Assembly: GCF_016458235.1 (NCBI RefSeq)
Contig: NZ_JAEMHK010000022.1
Span: 1-44,158 of the forward strand
Origin: Geomonas propionica
GTDB taxonomy: Bacteria > Desulfobacterota > Desulfuromonadia > Geobacterales > Geobacteraceae
Length of the DNA stretch: 44,158 nucleotides
Direction: 5' to 3'
Shown here: piece after piece, positions 8,607-16,214 of the stretch
Layout of the letters: each line of letters starts with the position of its first letter
How positions within the stretch are numbered: the first letter of the stretch is position 1
Position numbers and translations under genes: made by a program
The notes under the pieces: model-generated
The model's database searches: none
What the model was told of the DNA's origin: nothing
The model's input: only the letters and a program-made list of their open reading frames with translations

Positions 8607-8831
8607 ATGCCTAAAACGCCTTTTAACATCCAGGACCAGTACCTTAACCAGTCTCGCAAGGAGCGCGTGAAGGTCTTGGTACAGCTCATGTCCGGTGAAA
8701 AACTGGAAGGGCATATCAAGTCGTTCGATAACTTCTCGGTGCTGATGGAAGTTCACGGCGATATCCTCATCTATAAGCACGCGATCTGCAGCATCACTTC
8801 TGTGGATGGCGTTTTCCGACTGCACCAGTAG
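8607..8831 (+). CDS. hfq: RNA chaperone Hfq
   Basis: Hfq forms an Sm-like hexamer that pairs small RNAs with mRNAs. This 74-residue copy has the short N-terminal helix (NIQDQYLNQSRKER), the Sm1 region (KVLVQLMSGEKLEGHIKSFDNFSVLM) and the diagnostic Sm2 motif YKHAICSI. The usual C-terminal tail is almost absent, since the chain ends at FRLHQ soon after the Sm2 strand. A good ribosome site, AAAGGAG, lies 9 bases before the ATG. The gene is last in mutL-miaA-hfq, and a terminator follows about 85 bases later. Confidence 0.97.
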   Translation: MPKTPFNIQDQYLNQSRKERVKVLVQLMSGEKLEGHIKSFDNFSVLMEVHGDILIYKHAICSITSVDGVFRLHQ

Positions 8832-8915
8832 CAATATGGATGGTGCAGAAGCGGGTGTCCGGATCAGCAGCAGTGACACGGACGGCACCTGCTCGTCACG
8901 ACAGTAACTCCTCCC

Positions 8916-8945
8916 AGCCGGCTCTAGAGGGCCGGCTCGTTTTTT
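8916..8945 (+). terminator. Intrinsic terminator after hfq
   Basis: The arms AGCCGGC and GCCGGCT enclose a TCTAGAGG loop and are followed closely by a run of T. It closes the mutL-miaA-hfq unit. Confidence 0.85.
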
Positions 8946-9098
8946 ATCTGTTGCCAAATTCCTCCTTCTCCACCTATCATTAAAGTCTGCGCGCCGCCGC
9001 TCTCATGCCAGTTGCCTCGCAGGGAATCCTGCGACTGCTGTTCCCGCAGCCGAAAATCTTCTCCTCCGCTGCCGGGGCGCGCACACCAGGAGGGATTC

Positions 9099-10397
9099 AT
9101 GTCAGGTTTGACTATAGATAAGGTGATGCCGGGAAGTATCGCCGAAGAGCTGGAGCTCGAGCCGGGGGACCGGCTGCTGTCTGTGAACGGGCACCCCTTG
9201 CGGGACGTCATCGATTACAACTATTTCGCCTCCGACGACGAACTGGAGCTGGAAGTCGAAAAGGCGGACGGCGAACTTTGGGGAGTCGAAGTGGAGCGCG
9301 AAGAGGGGGAGCCCCTGGGGATCTCCTTTCAGGCGCCGGCACCGGCGCGCTGCGGCAACAACTGCGTCTTCTGCTTCGTGCACCAGTTGCCCCGCGGGCT
9401 GCGCGGCCCCCTTTACGTGAAGGACGAGGACTACCGGCTCTCCTTTCTCTACGGCAACTACGTCACCATGGCCAACATCGGCCGGGCCGAGCTGGACCGC
9501 ATCAAGGAGCAGCGCCTCTCCCCGCTCTACATCTCCGTGCACGCCACCGACGCCGCCCTGCGCGAAAAGCTCTTGGGCAAAAGCGGCATCCTCCCGATCC
9601 TGGACGTCATGCGTGAGCTGGCCGAGGCGCGCATCACCATGCACACCCAGATCGTACTTTGCCCGGGGTGGAACGACGGTGAAGCGTTTGCCCGCACTGT
9701 GGCGGACATGGCCGACCTCTTCCCGTGGGTGGCATCCCTGGCGGTCGTGCCGGTGGGGTTGACCGAGCACAGGCACAACCTGCCTGCTCTGGTCCCGGTC
9801 ACCAAGGACTTCGCCGCCGAGTTCATCGGCACGTGGTATCCGGAGTCCCGGCGGCTCGAGGAGCGACTGGGGGCTCCCTTCCTGTTTCTGGCCGACGAAT
9901 TCTACATCAAGGGAGACCTCCCCTTTCCGGCGCTGACCGATTACGGAGAGCTGCCGCAACTGGAGAACGGGGTCGGCATGATCCCGCTGTTTCTGTCCGA
10001 AGCGGAAGAGGTGCTCCAGGAGGCGGAAGCCCTGAAGCCGGGGAAACTGACCGTGGTGACCGGCGAGTCCCCCTATCGGTATCTCTCAGATTTTCTGAAA
10101 CAACTCTCCGACGCCACCGGGGTGGCCATGCAGCCGGTGGCGGTGCGCAACAGGCTCTTCGGCCCCACGGTAACCGTTACCGGACTGGTCTGCGGGGCCG
10201 ACGTCGTCGCCGCCCTGCAGGGGATGGAACTGGGAGATCTGGTGCTCGTGCCCGACGTGATGTTGAAAGAGGGAGAAGGGGTATTCCTGGATGACCTCAC
10301 TCTGGACGACGTGGAGCAGCAGCTAGGGGCGGAGGTCCAGGTAGTGGAGTCGACTCCGTACGGTATCTACGAGGCTTTGGTGCAAAGGCTGGGGTAG
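9099..10397 (+). CDS. DUF512 family radical-SAM-like iron-sulfur protein with N-terminal PDZ
   Basis: This 432-residue cytoplasmic protein starts at ATG 9099, 5 bases after AGGAGGG. The N-terminus is a PDZ-like module (about 1-70: IDKVMPGSIAEELELEPGDRLLSVNG). A cysteine cluster CGNNCVFC (Cys85, Cys89, Cys92; CX3CX2C) then opens a radical-SAM-like barrel, with the HATDAALREKLLGK and HTQIVLCPGWNDG landmarks. The C-terminal half is the DUF512 domain (about 280-430), ending in VESTPYGIYEALVQRLG. The family is widespread in Firmicutes and deltaproteobacteria, often near the Der GTPase, and its reaction is unknown. The upstream gap has no obvious operon partner. A shared terminator separates it from the next, convergent gene. 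Confidence 0.88.
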   Translation: MSGLTIDKVMPGSIAEELELEPGDRLLSVNGHPLRDVIDYNYFASDDELELEVEKADGELWGVEVEREEGEPLGISFQAPAPARCGNNCVFCFVHQLPRGLRGPLYVKDEDYRLSFLYGNYVTMANIGRAELDRIKEQRLSPLYISVHATDAALREKLLGKSGILPILDVMRELAEARITMHTQIVLCPGWNDGEAFARTVADMADLFPWVASLAVVPVGLTEHRHNLPALVPVTKDFAAEFIGTWYPESRRLEERLGAPFLFLADEFYIKGDLPFPALTDYGELPQLENGVGMIPLFLSEAEEVLQEAEALKPGKLTVVTGESPYRYLSDFLKQLSDATGVAMQPVAVRNRLFGPTVTVTGLVCGADVVAALQGMELGDLVLVPDVMLKEGEGVFLDDLTLDDVEQQLGAEVQVVESTPYGIYEALVQRLG

Positions 10398-10416
10398 GGC
10401 GAAAAGGACGTGAAAC

Positions 10417-10456
10417 GAAAAGAGCCGGAGGGGATGCGCGATCCCTCCGGCTCTTT
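10417..10456. terminator. Bidirectional intrinsic terminator
   Basis: The arms AAAGAGCCGGAGGG and CCCTCCGGCTCTTT enclose a loop of about eleven bases. A or T runs lie on both sides, so it can serve both the DUF512 gene and the convergent DRTGG gene. Confidence 0.85.
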
Positions 10457-10474
10457 GTGTCTGGTGCGTGCGTT

Positions 10475-11569
10475 TTAGCGACTCATGGCGTCGATGACGT
10501 CGAAGTCGAAGACGCTCTCGGCGGTGGACTTGATCAGGTCGATCTTTTCATTGTCGTCCGCCGTGATCTTCGATACGTGCTCGGTAAGGGTGATGAAGGC
10601 ATCGGCCGTGTTCTGCGAGGTGCGCAGGTAGGGGATGTTGCTGTCGTCTAGGATCCGCTGGGTTATGGCCGACACCGGTGCCGACCCGGGGATCACGATG
10701 CCCGCCAGCTTGCGCCGGTAGGCCGGGATGTTGTACAGGGCGGACGCGGTGACAATCAACTCGTCCCTGGAACTGGTGGTGATCAGCAGCGTGGAGTCCT
10801 GCAGGGTGTCGATGACCCGCTGCGAAGATGCCGCCCCCAGTTGAATGTGGTTGATGATCCGGTTCTTCCCTTCCTGGTCTCCCTGCAACGGCAGCTTCAG
10901 GAGCTTGGAGAGGTCCAGCAGGGTGGGGTTCGCCAGGGTGGGGGAGTAATCGAAGGCGCCGGCGACGCTCTGCTGGCGGCTCTCGAAGAAGGTCCTCAGA
11001 TAGCCCAGCGTTTCCTCGCGCTTGTTGGCCAAAAGCTTGTTGACCAGGACCAGCTTGACCTGCGCCCCCTGCTGCTGGAACAAAGAGAGGTTCAACTGCA
11101 CCGAGTCGATGACGCAGCCGATGCCGCCGCTGGCTACCATGATCACCGGTGCGTCCAAGGTGCGGGCGATCTGGGCGTTGTTGATGCCCACCACGGAGCC
11201 GACACCGCCGTGACCGGAACCCTCGATGATCAGGAAATCGTTCTTCGCCTCCAGCTCGCTGCAGGCTTTCTTGATGGCCTCAAGCGGAGCCTCTGGGGCG
11301 ATCTCGCCGGAGAGATACTTCTTGGTGTACCCTTTCCCGACCACAACCGGCGACATAAGCTGCCGATCCGCCTCCATGCCGTAGATGGAGGCGATCAGGG
11401 CGGCATCCATATCCATTTCCACGCCGTCCAGCATGAAGACCTTGGGGCCGATCGGCTTTATGAAGCCCACCCGGGCGTATTTCTTTTTGGCCAGATGGAG
11501 CAGCGACAGACTGATGGTGGTCTTGCCGCAATGCTGGCCGGTGGCAGCTATGAAGATCTTTTTGCACAT
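10475..11569 (-). CDS. Pta N-terminal-like P-loop and DRTGG domain protein
   Basis: This 364-residue protein has a dethiobiotin-synthetase-like P-loop domain (about 1-210: FIAATGQHCGKTT, with Walker A GQHCGKTT; VGFIKPIG; LIIEGSGHGGVGSVVGINNAQIARTL). A DRTGG-type regulatory domain (about 215-330) follows. This architecture equals the N-terminal region of long phosphotransacetylases (Pta), but the catalytic acetyltransferase domain is absent. In Pta that region is thought to be regulatory. The stand-alone version may sense a metabolite or nucleotide, but no function can be assigned. A good minus-strand promoter lies about 50 bases upstream. No operon partner is present. Confidence 0.85.
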   Translation of the reverse strand: MCKKIFIAATGQHCGKTTISLSLLHLAKKKYARVGFIKPIGPKVFMLDGVEMDMDAALIASIYGMEADRQLMSPVVVGKGYTKKYLSGEIAPEAPLEAIKKACSELEAKNDFLIIEGSGHGGVGSVVGINNAQIARTLDAPVIMVASGGIGCVIDSVQLNLSLFQQQGAQVKLVLVNKLLANKREETLGYLRTFFESRQQSVAGAFDYSPTLANPTLLDLSKLLKLPLQGDQEGKNRIINHIQLGAASSQRVIDTLQDSTLLITTSSRDELIVTASALYNIPAYRRKLAGIVIPGSAPVSAITQRILDDSNIPYLRTSQNTADAFITLTEHVSKITADDNEKIDLIKSTAESVFDFDVIDAMSR

Positions 11570-11619
11570 ATGTCTAAGCCTCGTGGACTTTCTTTGCGAA
11601 CTCGCACGCTATCATCCGG

Positions 11620-11648
11620 ATTATACTTTTTTGGAAAAATAGGGGCAA
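11620..11648 (-). promoter_or_regulatory. Sigma-70-type promoter of the DRTGG gene
   Basis: Read on the minus strand, TTGCCC (11648-11643) and a perfect TATAAT (11625-11620) are separated by 17 bases. The predicted leader to the ATG at 11569 is about 45 bases. Confidence 0.65.
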
Positions 11649-11756
11649 CATGGTATACGGTACCGGACCCGATGCCTGCCAAAACCGCCTTTCTCTTTGA
11701 CTGCAGCGCCACGCACTCGCCTCCCTGCTGAGCATGCGCCAAGTCCTGTTATCTTC

Positions 11757-11785
11757 TTGACGCTTCCGCCATATTCTGTAATAAT
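11757..11785 (+). promoter_or_regulatory. Candidate sigma-70 promoter of the amino acid ABC importer
   Basis: TTGACG (11757-11762) is followed after 17 bases by AATAAT (11780-11785), or after 16 by TAATAA. The leader to the ATG at 11871 is about 80 bases. Confidence 0.5.
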
Positions 11786-11870
11786 CCGCCGGTCCAAACG
11801 CCTGTTTGTTTACATCAAATCTTTCTAAGCTTCACCATCACTTACCACAGCATAGAAAAGGAGCGTAAAC

Positions 11871-12665
11871 GTGAAAAAGATCTGGGTTGTCCTGTCGTCT
11901 CTGCTCGTCCTTGCCTGTGCCGTCTCTGCCTTTGCCGGCGACGGTTCCTTCAAAAGGGTCAAAAACCAGGGTGCTCTGACCATCGGTCTCGATGATGCCT
12001 TTCCGCCGATGGGGTACCGCAATGACAAGGGGCAGTTGGTCGGCTTCGACATCGATGCCGCCGAAGAAGTGGGCAAACGTCTGGGCATCAAGATCAACTG
12101 GCAGCCGACCGCATGGGACGGCGTCATCCACGCTCTCAACTCCAAGAAATTCGACTGCATCTGGAACGGCATGACCATCACCGACGAGCGCAAGAAGGAA
12201 GTCGCCTTCACCAAGCCGTACAAGATGGACGGCCAGGTCGCCGTGGTCCGTTTCGCCGACAAGAAGATCAAGAAGCTTGCCGACCTGAAAGGCGCCAAGG
12301 TAGGCGTTCAGAAGGGCTCCTCCGCCGTCGAGGCCGTCAAGAAGCTTCCGGCAGCCCCCGCCGAGGTGCGTGAGTACGAAGACAACCCGAAGGCGCTGCT
12401 CGATCTCGAATCCGACCGTCTCGACACCGTCATCATCGACGACGCCACCGGCCGCGACTTCATCGCCAAGCGCCCCGGCAAGTTCCGGATCCTTCCGGGC
12501 AACATCACCAAGGAGCCGTTCGGCGTCGCCTTCCGCAAGGAAGACGTGGAGCTGCGCGAGGCGGTCCAGAAGACCCTCGACAAGATGGTCAAGGACGGCA
12601 CCATGGCTAAGATCTCCAAGAAGTGGTTCGGCGAGGACATCACCAACCCGAAGAAGTGGAAATAG
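11871..12665 (+). CDS. Polar amino acid ABC transporter, periplasmic binding protein
   Basis: This 264-residue solute-binding protein belongs to the family 3 (SBP_bac_3) group and delivers polar amino acids to a HisM/GlnP-type permease. A clear signal peptide (MKKIWVVLSSLLVLA, then SAFA) is cleaved before GDGSF. Family landmarks include LTIGLDDAFPPMGYRN, GQLVGFDIDAAEEVGKRLG, WDGVIHALNSKKFDCIWNG and ITDERKKEVAFTKPY. The substrate cannot be told from these residues. The late FGVAFRKEDVELR is usual for the family. It is the first gene of a three-gene importer. A GC-only hairpin at 12676-12699 separates it from the permease gene and may stabilise this mRNA so that binding protein is made in excess. 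Confidence 0.93.
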   Translation: MKKIWVVLSSLLVLACAVSAFAGDGSFKRVKNQGALTIGLDDAFPPMGYRNDKGQLVGFDIDAAEEVGKRLGIKINWQPTAWDGVIHALNSKKFDCIWNGMTITDERKKEVAFTKPYKMDGQVAVVRFADKKIKKLADLKGAKVGVQKGSSAVEAVKKLPAAPAEVREYEDNPKALLDLESDRLDTVIIDDATGRDFIAKRPGKFRILPGNITKEPFGVAFRKEDVELREAVQKTLDKMVKDGTMAKISKKWFGEDITNPKKWK

Positions 12666-12675
12666 TTAACGCTTT

Positions 12676-12699
12676 CCCCTCCCCGTACGCGGGGAGGGG
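12676..12699. repeat. GC-only palindrome between binding-protein and permease genes
   Basis: The perfect arms CCCCTCCCCG and CGGGGAGGGG enclose a four-base loop and have no T run. This fits an mRNA-stabilising or attenuating hairpin better than a terminator, since the downstream genes of the importer depend on read-through. Confidence 0.8.
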
Positions 12700-12726
12700 G
12701 ACTGCCACAGTTAATCAGGTGTGCCG

Positions 12727-13746
12727 ATGAAATTTTTTACCGGCAGGGTCGTCACCAAAGCGATCCTGCTTTTTTCATGCTTGCTGTTACTCCTGGCCTC
12801 GGTCTGCTTCGCCACGGATTACGATCAGCTCTTCACCGACGCCAACGACGCCATGGCGCAGGGGGATCTCCCCGCAGCCATCACCCTGCTGAAAAAGGTC
12901 GAGTTCGAGAAGGGTGACGAAAGCGGCGCCTTCGTCAGGAGCAGGATGCAGATCGCCAGGCTGCAGTTCGCCCTGAAGGACATGGAAAAGGCGAGCTCCG
13001 CCGCCAAGGAAGTCCTTGCCGTCTACCCCGACAACAGCGAGGCGCTCAACTTCCTTGCCTCGGTCAAGCAGGAGCAGACGCCCCGCTACCAGGTGTTCGT
13101 TCAGGACTGCCTCCGCTTCCTGCCGCAGTTGTTGAAGGGCGCCGTGATGACCATCACCCTGGTGGTCTGCATCATCCTGATCTCCCCTGTCGGCGGCCTC
13201 CTGATCGCGCTGGGGCGCATCAGTACCTTCAAGCCGGTGTCGTCGATCTGCTGGTTCTTCATCTGGCTCTTCCGCGGCACGCCGCTGTTGCTGCAGCTCT
13301 TCTTCATCTACTACGGCCTCCCCTCCATGGGAATCACCTTCAAGCCGTTCACCGCCGCCATTCTCGGTCTCGGCCTCAACTATTCCGCCTACCTGGGCGA
13401 GATCATCCGCGGCGGCATCCAGAGCATCGAGCACGGCCAGATGGAGGCCGCCAAGGCGATCGGCATGAGCTACTGGCAGGCGATGCGCCGTGTGATCATC
13501 CCGCAGACCTACAAGCGGCTCATGCCCCCCATCGGTAACGAGTTCATCGCCCTCATCAAGGACACCGCGTTGGTCTCCACCATTGCCATGGTCGAACTCA
13601 TGCGCTCCGCAGACCAGATGTTCAACGCCTACTTCAACGTGACTGCGTTGATCCTGGCGGCGCTCATCTACCTCTTGTTCACCACCATCTTCACCTTCGT
13701 CTTCGAAAAGATCGAGGTTCGGGCCGGCATCTATGAAAACCGCTAA
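12727..13746 (+). CDS. Amino acid ABC permease (HisM/GlnP type) fused to an N-terminal secreted TPR-like domain
   Basis: This 339-residue inner-membrane permease has an unusual front end. Residues 1-30 are a signal-peptide-like hydrophobic segment ending in SVCFA. About 31-120 form helical TPR-like repeats (LFTDANDAMAQGDLPAAITLLKKVEF, RMQIARLQFALKDMEKASSAAKEVLAVYPDNSEALN). The ordinary permease begins near residue 128 (FLPQLLKGAVMTITLVV), with about five membrane segments and the EAA loop EAAKAIGMSYWQAMRRVIIPQ. HisQ/M permeases have a periplasmic N-terminus, so a periplasmic TPR domain is topologically sensible. A GTG at 12721 is an alternative start. The gene overlaps the ATPase gene by 14 bases. 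Confidence 0.88.
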   Translation: MKFFTGRVVTKAILLFSCLLLLLASVCFATDYDQLFTDANDAMAQGDLPAAITLLKKVEFEKGDESGAFVRSRMQIARLQFALKDMEKASSAAKEVLAVYPDNSEALNFLASVKQEQTPRYQVFVQDCLRFLPQLLKGAVMTITLVVCIILISPVGGLLIALGRISTFKPVSSICWFFIWLFRGTPLLLQLFFIYYGLPSMGITFKPFTAAILGLGLNYSAYLGEIIRGGIQSIEHGQMEAAKAIGMSYWQAMRRVIIPQTYKRLMPPIGNEFIALIKDTALVSTIAMVELMRSADQMFNAYFNVTALILAALIYLLFTTIFTFVFEKIEVRAGIYENR

Positions 13747-14512
13747 CCAACCGTTGTTAAGCCTCAAGGGGATCACCAAACACTTCGGATCGCTCACCGC
13801 CGTGAACGGCGTCGACCTCGACGTCTGCCCCGGGGAGATCGTGGTCATCATCGGGCCGTCGGGTTCGGGCAAGTCCACCTTGCTGCGCTCGATCAACTTC
13901 CTCGAGGAGATCGAGGAGGGGACCATCGTCTTCGAAGGGGAGGAGATCGGTTACGTCACCAACAAGCATGGGCGGCGGCACCTGGACGCGCCGCACAAGA
14001 TCTGCGCGCTGCGCTCCGAGATAGGCATGGTGTTCCAGCACTTCAACCTGTTCCCACACATGACCGTCCTGGGCAACGTGATGGAAGGGCCGCTCACCGT
14101 GCAGAAGAAGAGCCTGGAGGAGGCGCGGCACATCGCCCTCGACATGCTGGCCAAGGTCGGCCTCTCCGACAAGCGCGATGTCTACCCGGCCACCCTTTCC
14201 GGGGGGCAAAAGCAGCGCGTCGCCATCGCGCGAGCGCTCGCCATGAGGCCCAAGCTGATGCTCTTCGACGAGCCCACCTCGGCGCTGGACCCGGAGCTGA
14301 TCGGCGAGGTGTTCGACACCATCCGCGACCTCGGCAAGGAGGGGATGACCATGATCATCGTCACCCACCAGATGGGGTTCGCGAAGGAAATGGCCGACCG
14401 GGTCATCTTCATGGAGAAAGGCTCTTTCGTGGCGCAGGGAACTCCGGAAGACTTTTTCGCCAACCAGATGGAACACGAACGCATCAAATCCTTCCTGAAC
14501 CGCATTCTTTGA
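13733..14512 (+). CDS. Polar amino acid ABC transporter ATP-binding protein (GlnQ/HisP type)
   Basis: This 259-residue ATPase powers the importer encoded just upstream. Walker A is GPSGSGKST at 41-49, the Q-loop is VFQHFNLFPHMTV, the signature is LSGGQKQRVAIARAL, Walker B is LMLFDEPTSALDPE, and the switch histidine is in IIVTHQMGFAKEMAD. Between Walker A and the Q-loop there is a somewhat longer insert (GYVTNKHGRRHLDAPHKICALRSE) than in GlnQ. The start overlaps the permease end by 14 bases, which implies translational coupling and equal dosage. A terminator follows within 10 bases, so the operon holds one binding protein, one permease and one ATPase. The permease must therefore form a homodimer. 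Confidence 0.96.
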   Translation: MKTANQPLLSLKGITKHFGSLTAVNGVDLDVCPGEIVVIIGPSGSGKSTLLRSINFLEEIEEGTIVFEGEEIGYVTNKHGRRHLDAPHKICALRSEIGMVFQHFNLFPHMTVLGNVMEGPLTVQKKSLEEARHIALDMLAKVGLSDKRDVYPATLSGGQKQRVAIARALAMRPKLMLFDEPTSALDPELIGEVFDTIRDLGKEGMTMIIVTHQMGFAKEMADRVIFMEKGSFVAQGTPEDFFANQMEHERIKSFLNRIL

Positions 14513-14518
14513 CCCCTG

Positions 14519-14546
14519 CGGCGGCAGCGCCCCTGCCGCCGTTTTT
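14519..14546 (+). terminator. Intrinsic terminator of the ABC importer operon
   Basis: The arms CGGCGGCAG and CTGCCGCCG enclose a five-base loop and are followed by five T. It starts 7 bases after the ATPase stop codon. Confidence 0.9.
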
Positions 14547-14601
14547 CTTTCCCACCCTTTCTTCTCTATCTGCCCGCTACACGTTCCCGTCCCGCCCGCG
14601 T

Positions 14602-14629
14602 TCGACAACATCCCTCCCCATGCTACAAT
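14602..14629 (+). promoter_or_regulatory. Candidate sigma-70 promoter of the BON protein gene
   Basis: TCGACA (14602-14607) and TACAAT (14624-14629) are separated by 16 bases, about 100 bases before the ATG at 14729. Confidence 0.45.
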
Positions 14630-14728
14630 GTATCCGTTCTTTTCTCGGCGTTTATTAATGTCAAGCCCCGGCTGTTCACATGGGAATCCGACCGTTTCCG
14701 AAGAACGAGCTGGGAAAGGGGGAGAGGC

Positions 14729-15457
14729 ATGATCAGAGCGGAAGAGGTCATCGGAACCATTCGGGCCGCACTCGAGCGTGAACCGCGGGTGAACCTGCAC
14801 GGCCATCCCATTGAACTGGACTTTGCCGATGGTGTGGTCACCGTGGCAGGGGAGGTCGGGGGTATTGCCGCCAAGAAGCTTGCTCTAGAGATCGCCGCCA
14901 AGCCGCAGCCGGTGACCGGCCTCGTGGACCGGCTGCGTGTCGAACCGTCCGAGCAGATGGAGGACGGGACCATCCGCGACCATGTCTGCAACGGACTCGC
15001 CAGCGAGCCCGCCTTCATGGAGTACGCCGTCCAGGCCGTCGTCAAGCAGGATCTGGAAGAGGTGCGGGGCACAGCGCAACGGGGGCTCGACCGGGTCATC
15101 GAGGTCGAGGTCAACGACGGCCTCGTGACCTTGAACGGCCGGGCCGAGAGCATCTCCCACAAACGTCTGGCCGGTGTCCTGGCCTGGTGGGTGCCGGGGA
15201 GCAGGGACGTGGTCAACGGGATCGAGGTCTGGTCCGACCCGGAGGAGAACGATGACGAACTGGTGGACCTGATCAGGATCGTTCTGGAGAAGGATCCGCT
15301 GGTGAACGCGGCGCAGGTCTCGATCCACTGCAAGGACGGGGTGGTGACTCTGGACGGGGCGGTTCCAACCCCCAACAACAAGCGCGCCGCCGAGTCGGAC
15401 GCCTGGTACGTGCTGGGGGTAAACGAGGTGGTCAACAACCTGGTCATCACCGGGTGA
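14729..15457 (+). CDS. Triple BON domain protein, no signal peptide
   Basis: This 242-residue protein is built of three BON-like repeats, at about 1-75, 80-165 and 168-242. Each ends in the strand pattern D/NGxVTLxG followed by VxGxxxVVNxLxV (for example VNDGLVTLNGRAES and CKDGVVTLDGAVPT; VVNGIEVW and VVNNLVITG). BON domains in OsmY and in secretin-associated proteins bind phospholipid and act in the envelope. This copy has no signal peptide, so it is predicted to be cytoplasmic, which is less usual. Its TGA stop overlaps the GTG of the next gene, so the two are coupled. No specific function can be given. Confidence 0.85.
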   Translation: MIRAEEVIGTIRAALEREPRVNLHGHPIELDFADGVVTVAGEVGGIAAKKLALEIAAKPQPVTGLVDRLRVEPSEQMEDGTIRDHVCNGLASEPAFMEYAVQAVVKQDLEEVRGTAQRGLDRVIEVEVNDGLVTLNGRAESISHKRLAGVLAWWVPGSRDVVNGIEVWSDPEENDDELVDLIRIVLEKDPLVNAAQVSIHCKDGVVTLDGAVPTPNNKRAAESDAWYVLGVNEVVNNLVITG

Positions 15458-15768
15458 AGCAGCGACCCAGGCAGCCTTTCGTGCCGCCGCGGCGGGACGA
15501 TACTGTGCGCCAGGAGCTGACCGCATTGTTGCGGGAGGAGGACCTGACCGCGTGGGAACTTTCGGGGCTGGTGGGGATTTCGGAAAAAGAGGTGCTGGAG
15601 CACCTGGAACATCTAAGAAGCGCACTCCACGGCCGGTTGGATATGACCCCCTCCCGCTGCCTGGAGTGCGGTTTTTCTTTTCAGAAGAGGGAGCGCCTGA
15701 AAAAGCCGGGGCGTTGCCCGGTCTGCCGCAGCGAACGTATCACGGACCCTTCCTTCACCATCGGCTGA
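15454..15768 (+). CDS. Small HTH plus zinc-ribbon predicted regulator (COG3357 type)
   Basis: This 104-residue protein starts at GTG 15454, inside the stop of the BON gene (GTGA). The N-terminal half is a helix-turn-helix (LTALLREEDLTAWELSGLVGISEKEVLEHLEHL). The C-terminal half is a zinc ribbon with paired cysteines, CLECGFSF and CPVCRSERI. The combination matches COG3357-type predicted transcription regulators, known mainly from archaea and deltaproteobacteria, and targets are not established. It is convergent with archease with only 2 bases between the stop codons, so transcripts from the two sides can overlap. Confidence 0.82.
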   Translation: MKQRPRQPFVPPRRDDTVRQELTALLREEDLTAWELSGLVGISEKEVLEHLEHLRSALHGRLDMTPSRCLECGFSFQKRERLKKPGRCPVCRSERITDPSFTIG

Positions 15769-15770
15769 GC

Positions 15771-16202
15771 CTACACGTCCAGCACCACCGTCGCCCGCCA
15801 CCCCTCCGGCACCTGCTCCACCTTGTAGCGCAGCATGGTCACCGCTTTCACGTCGGTCCTCAACTCGTGCCGGGTCGGGGCGATCTCCTCTCCCGACAGC
15901 GTCGCCCGCACGGTGAGGCCGCTGTCGCTGGGTGAGATCTCGATTTCGTCGGGGAGCAGGATCAGCCTCCGTGCATCCTTGTAGAAGATCAGTTCGTTGA
16001 GAAAGTCGAAGAGGAGCATCTCCTCGTTTTCCTGTTCCAGTTTCAACTCCAGCGACTGGGCCGGGCGCACCTGGTCCAGGTTCTCCACCATCACCTCCAT
16101 GGTGGCGCGCGCCGCTTCCCGGAACAGCCCTTCCAAGGTCGGCGCCCAGGCGTCGAAGGCGACGTCGGCGTGCGCGATGTCGCCGCGGTACTCAAACGGC
16201 AT
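15771..16202 (-). CDS. Archease, RtcB activator
   Basis: This 143-residue protein is an archease, the small acidic cofactor that speeds guanylylation and turnover of the RNA ligase RtcB. The family pattern is clear: an N-terminal FEYRGDIAHADVAFDAWAPTLEGLFREAARATMEVMV, a central LLFDFLNELIFYKDARRLIL, and the terminal VKAVTMLRYKVEQVPEGWRATVVLDV with its conserved C-terminal Asp. It lies 12 bases after rtcB, so the two form an operon, as in many archaea and some bacteria. Presence of archease suggests an RtcB that needs it for multiple turnover. Confidence 0.93.
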   Translation of the reverse strand: MPFEYRGDIAHADVAFDAWAPTLEGLFREAARATMEVMVENLDQVRPAQSLELKLEQENEEMLLFDFLNELIFYKDARRLILLPDEIEISPSDSGLTVRATLSGEEIAPTRHELRTDVKAVTMLRYKVEQVPEGWRATVVLDV

Positions 16203-16214
16203 GACTTGTCCCCC

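Larger units (their letters stand above)
11570..11870. other. Divergent promoter region, DRTGG gene / ABC importer
   Basis: These 301 bases hold no convincing gene. They contain one promoter-like pair for each flanking gene, listed separately. The remaining sequence shows no RNA gene, and no amino-acid-responsive leader was recognised. Confidence 0.5.
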
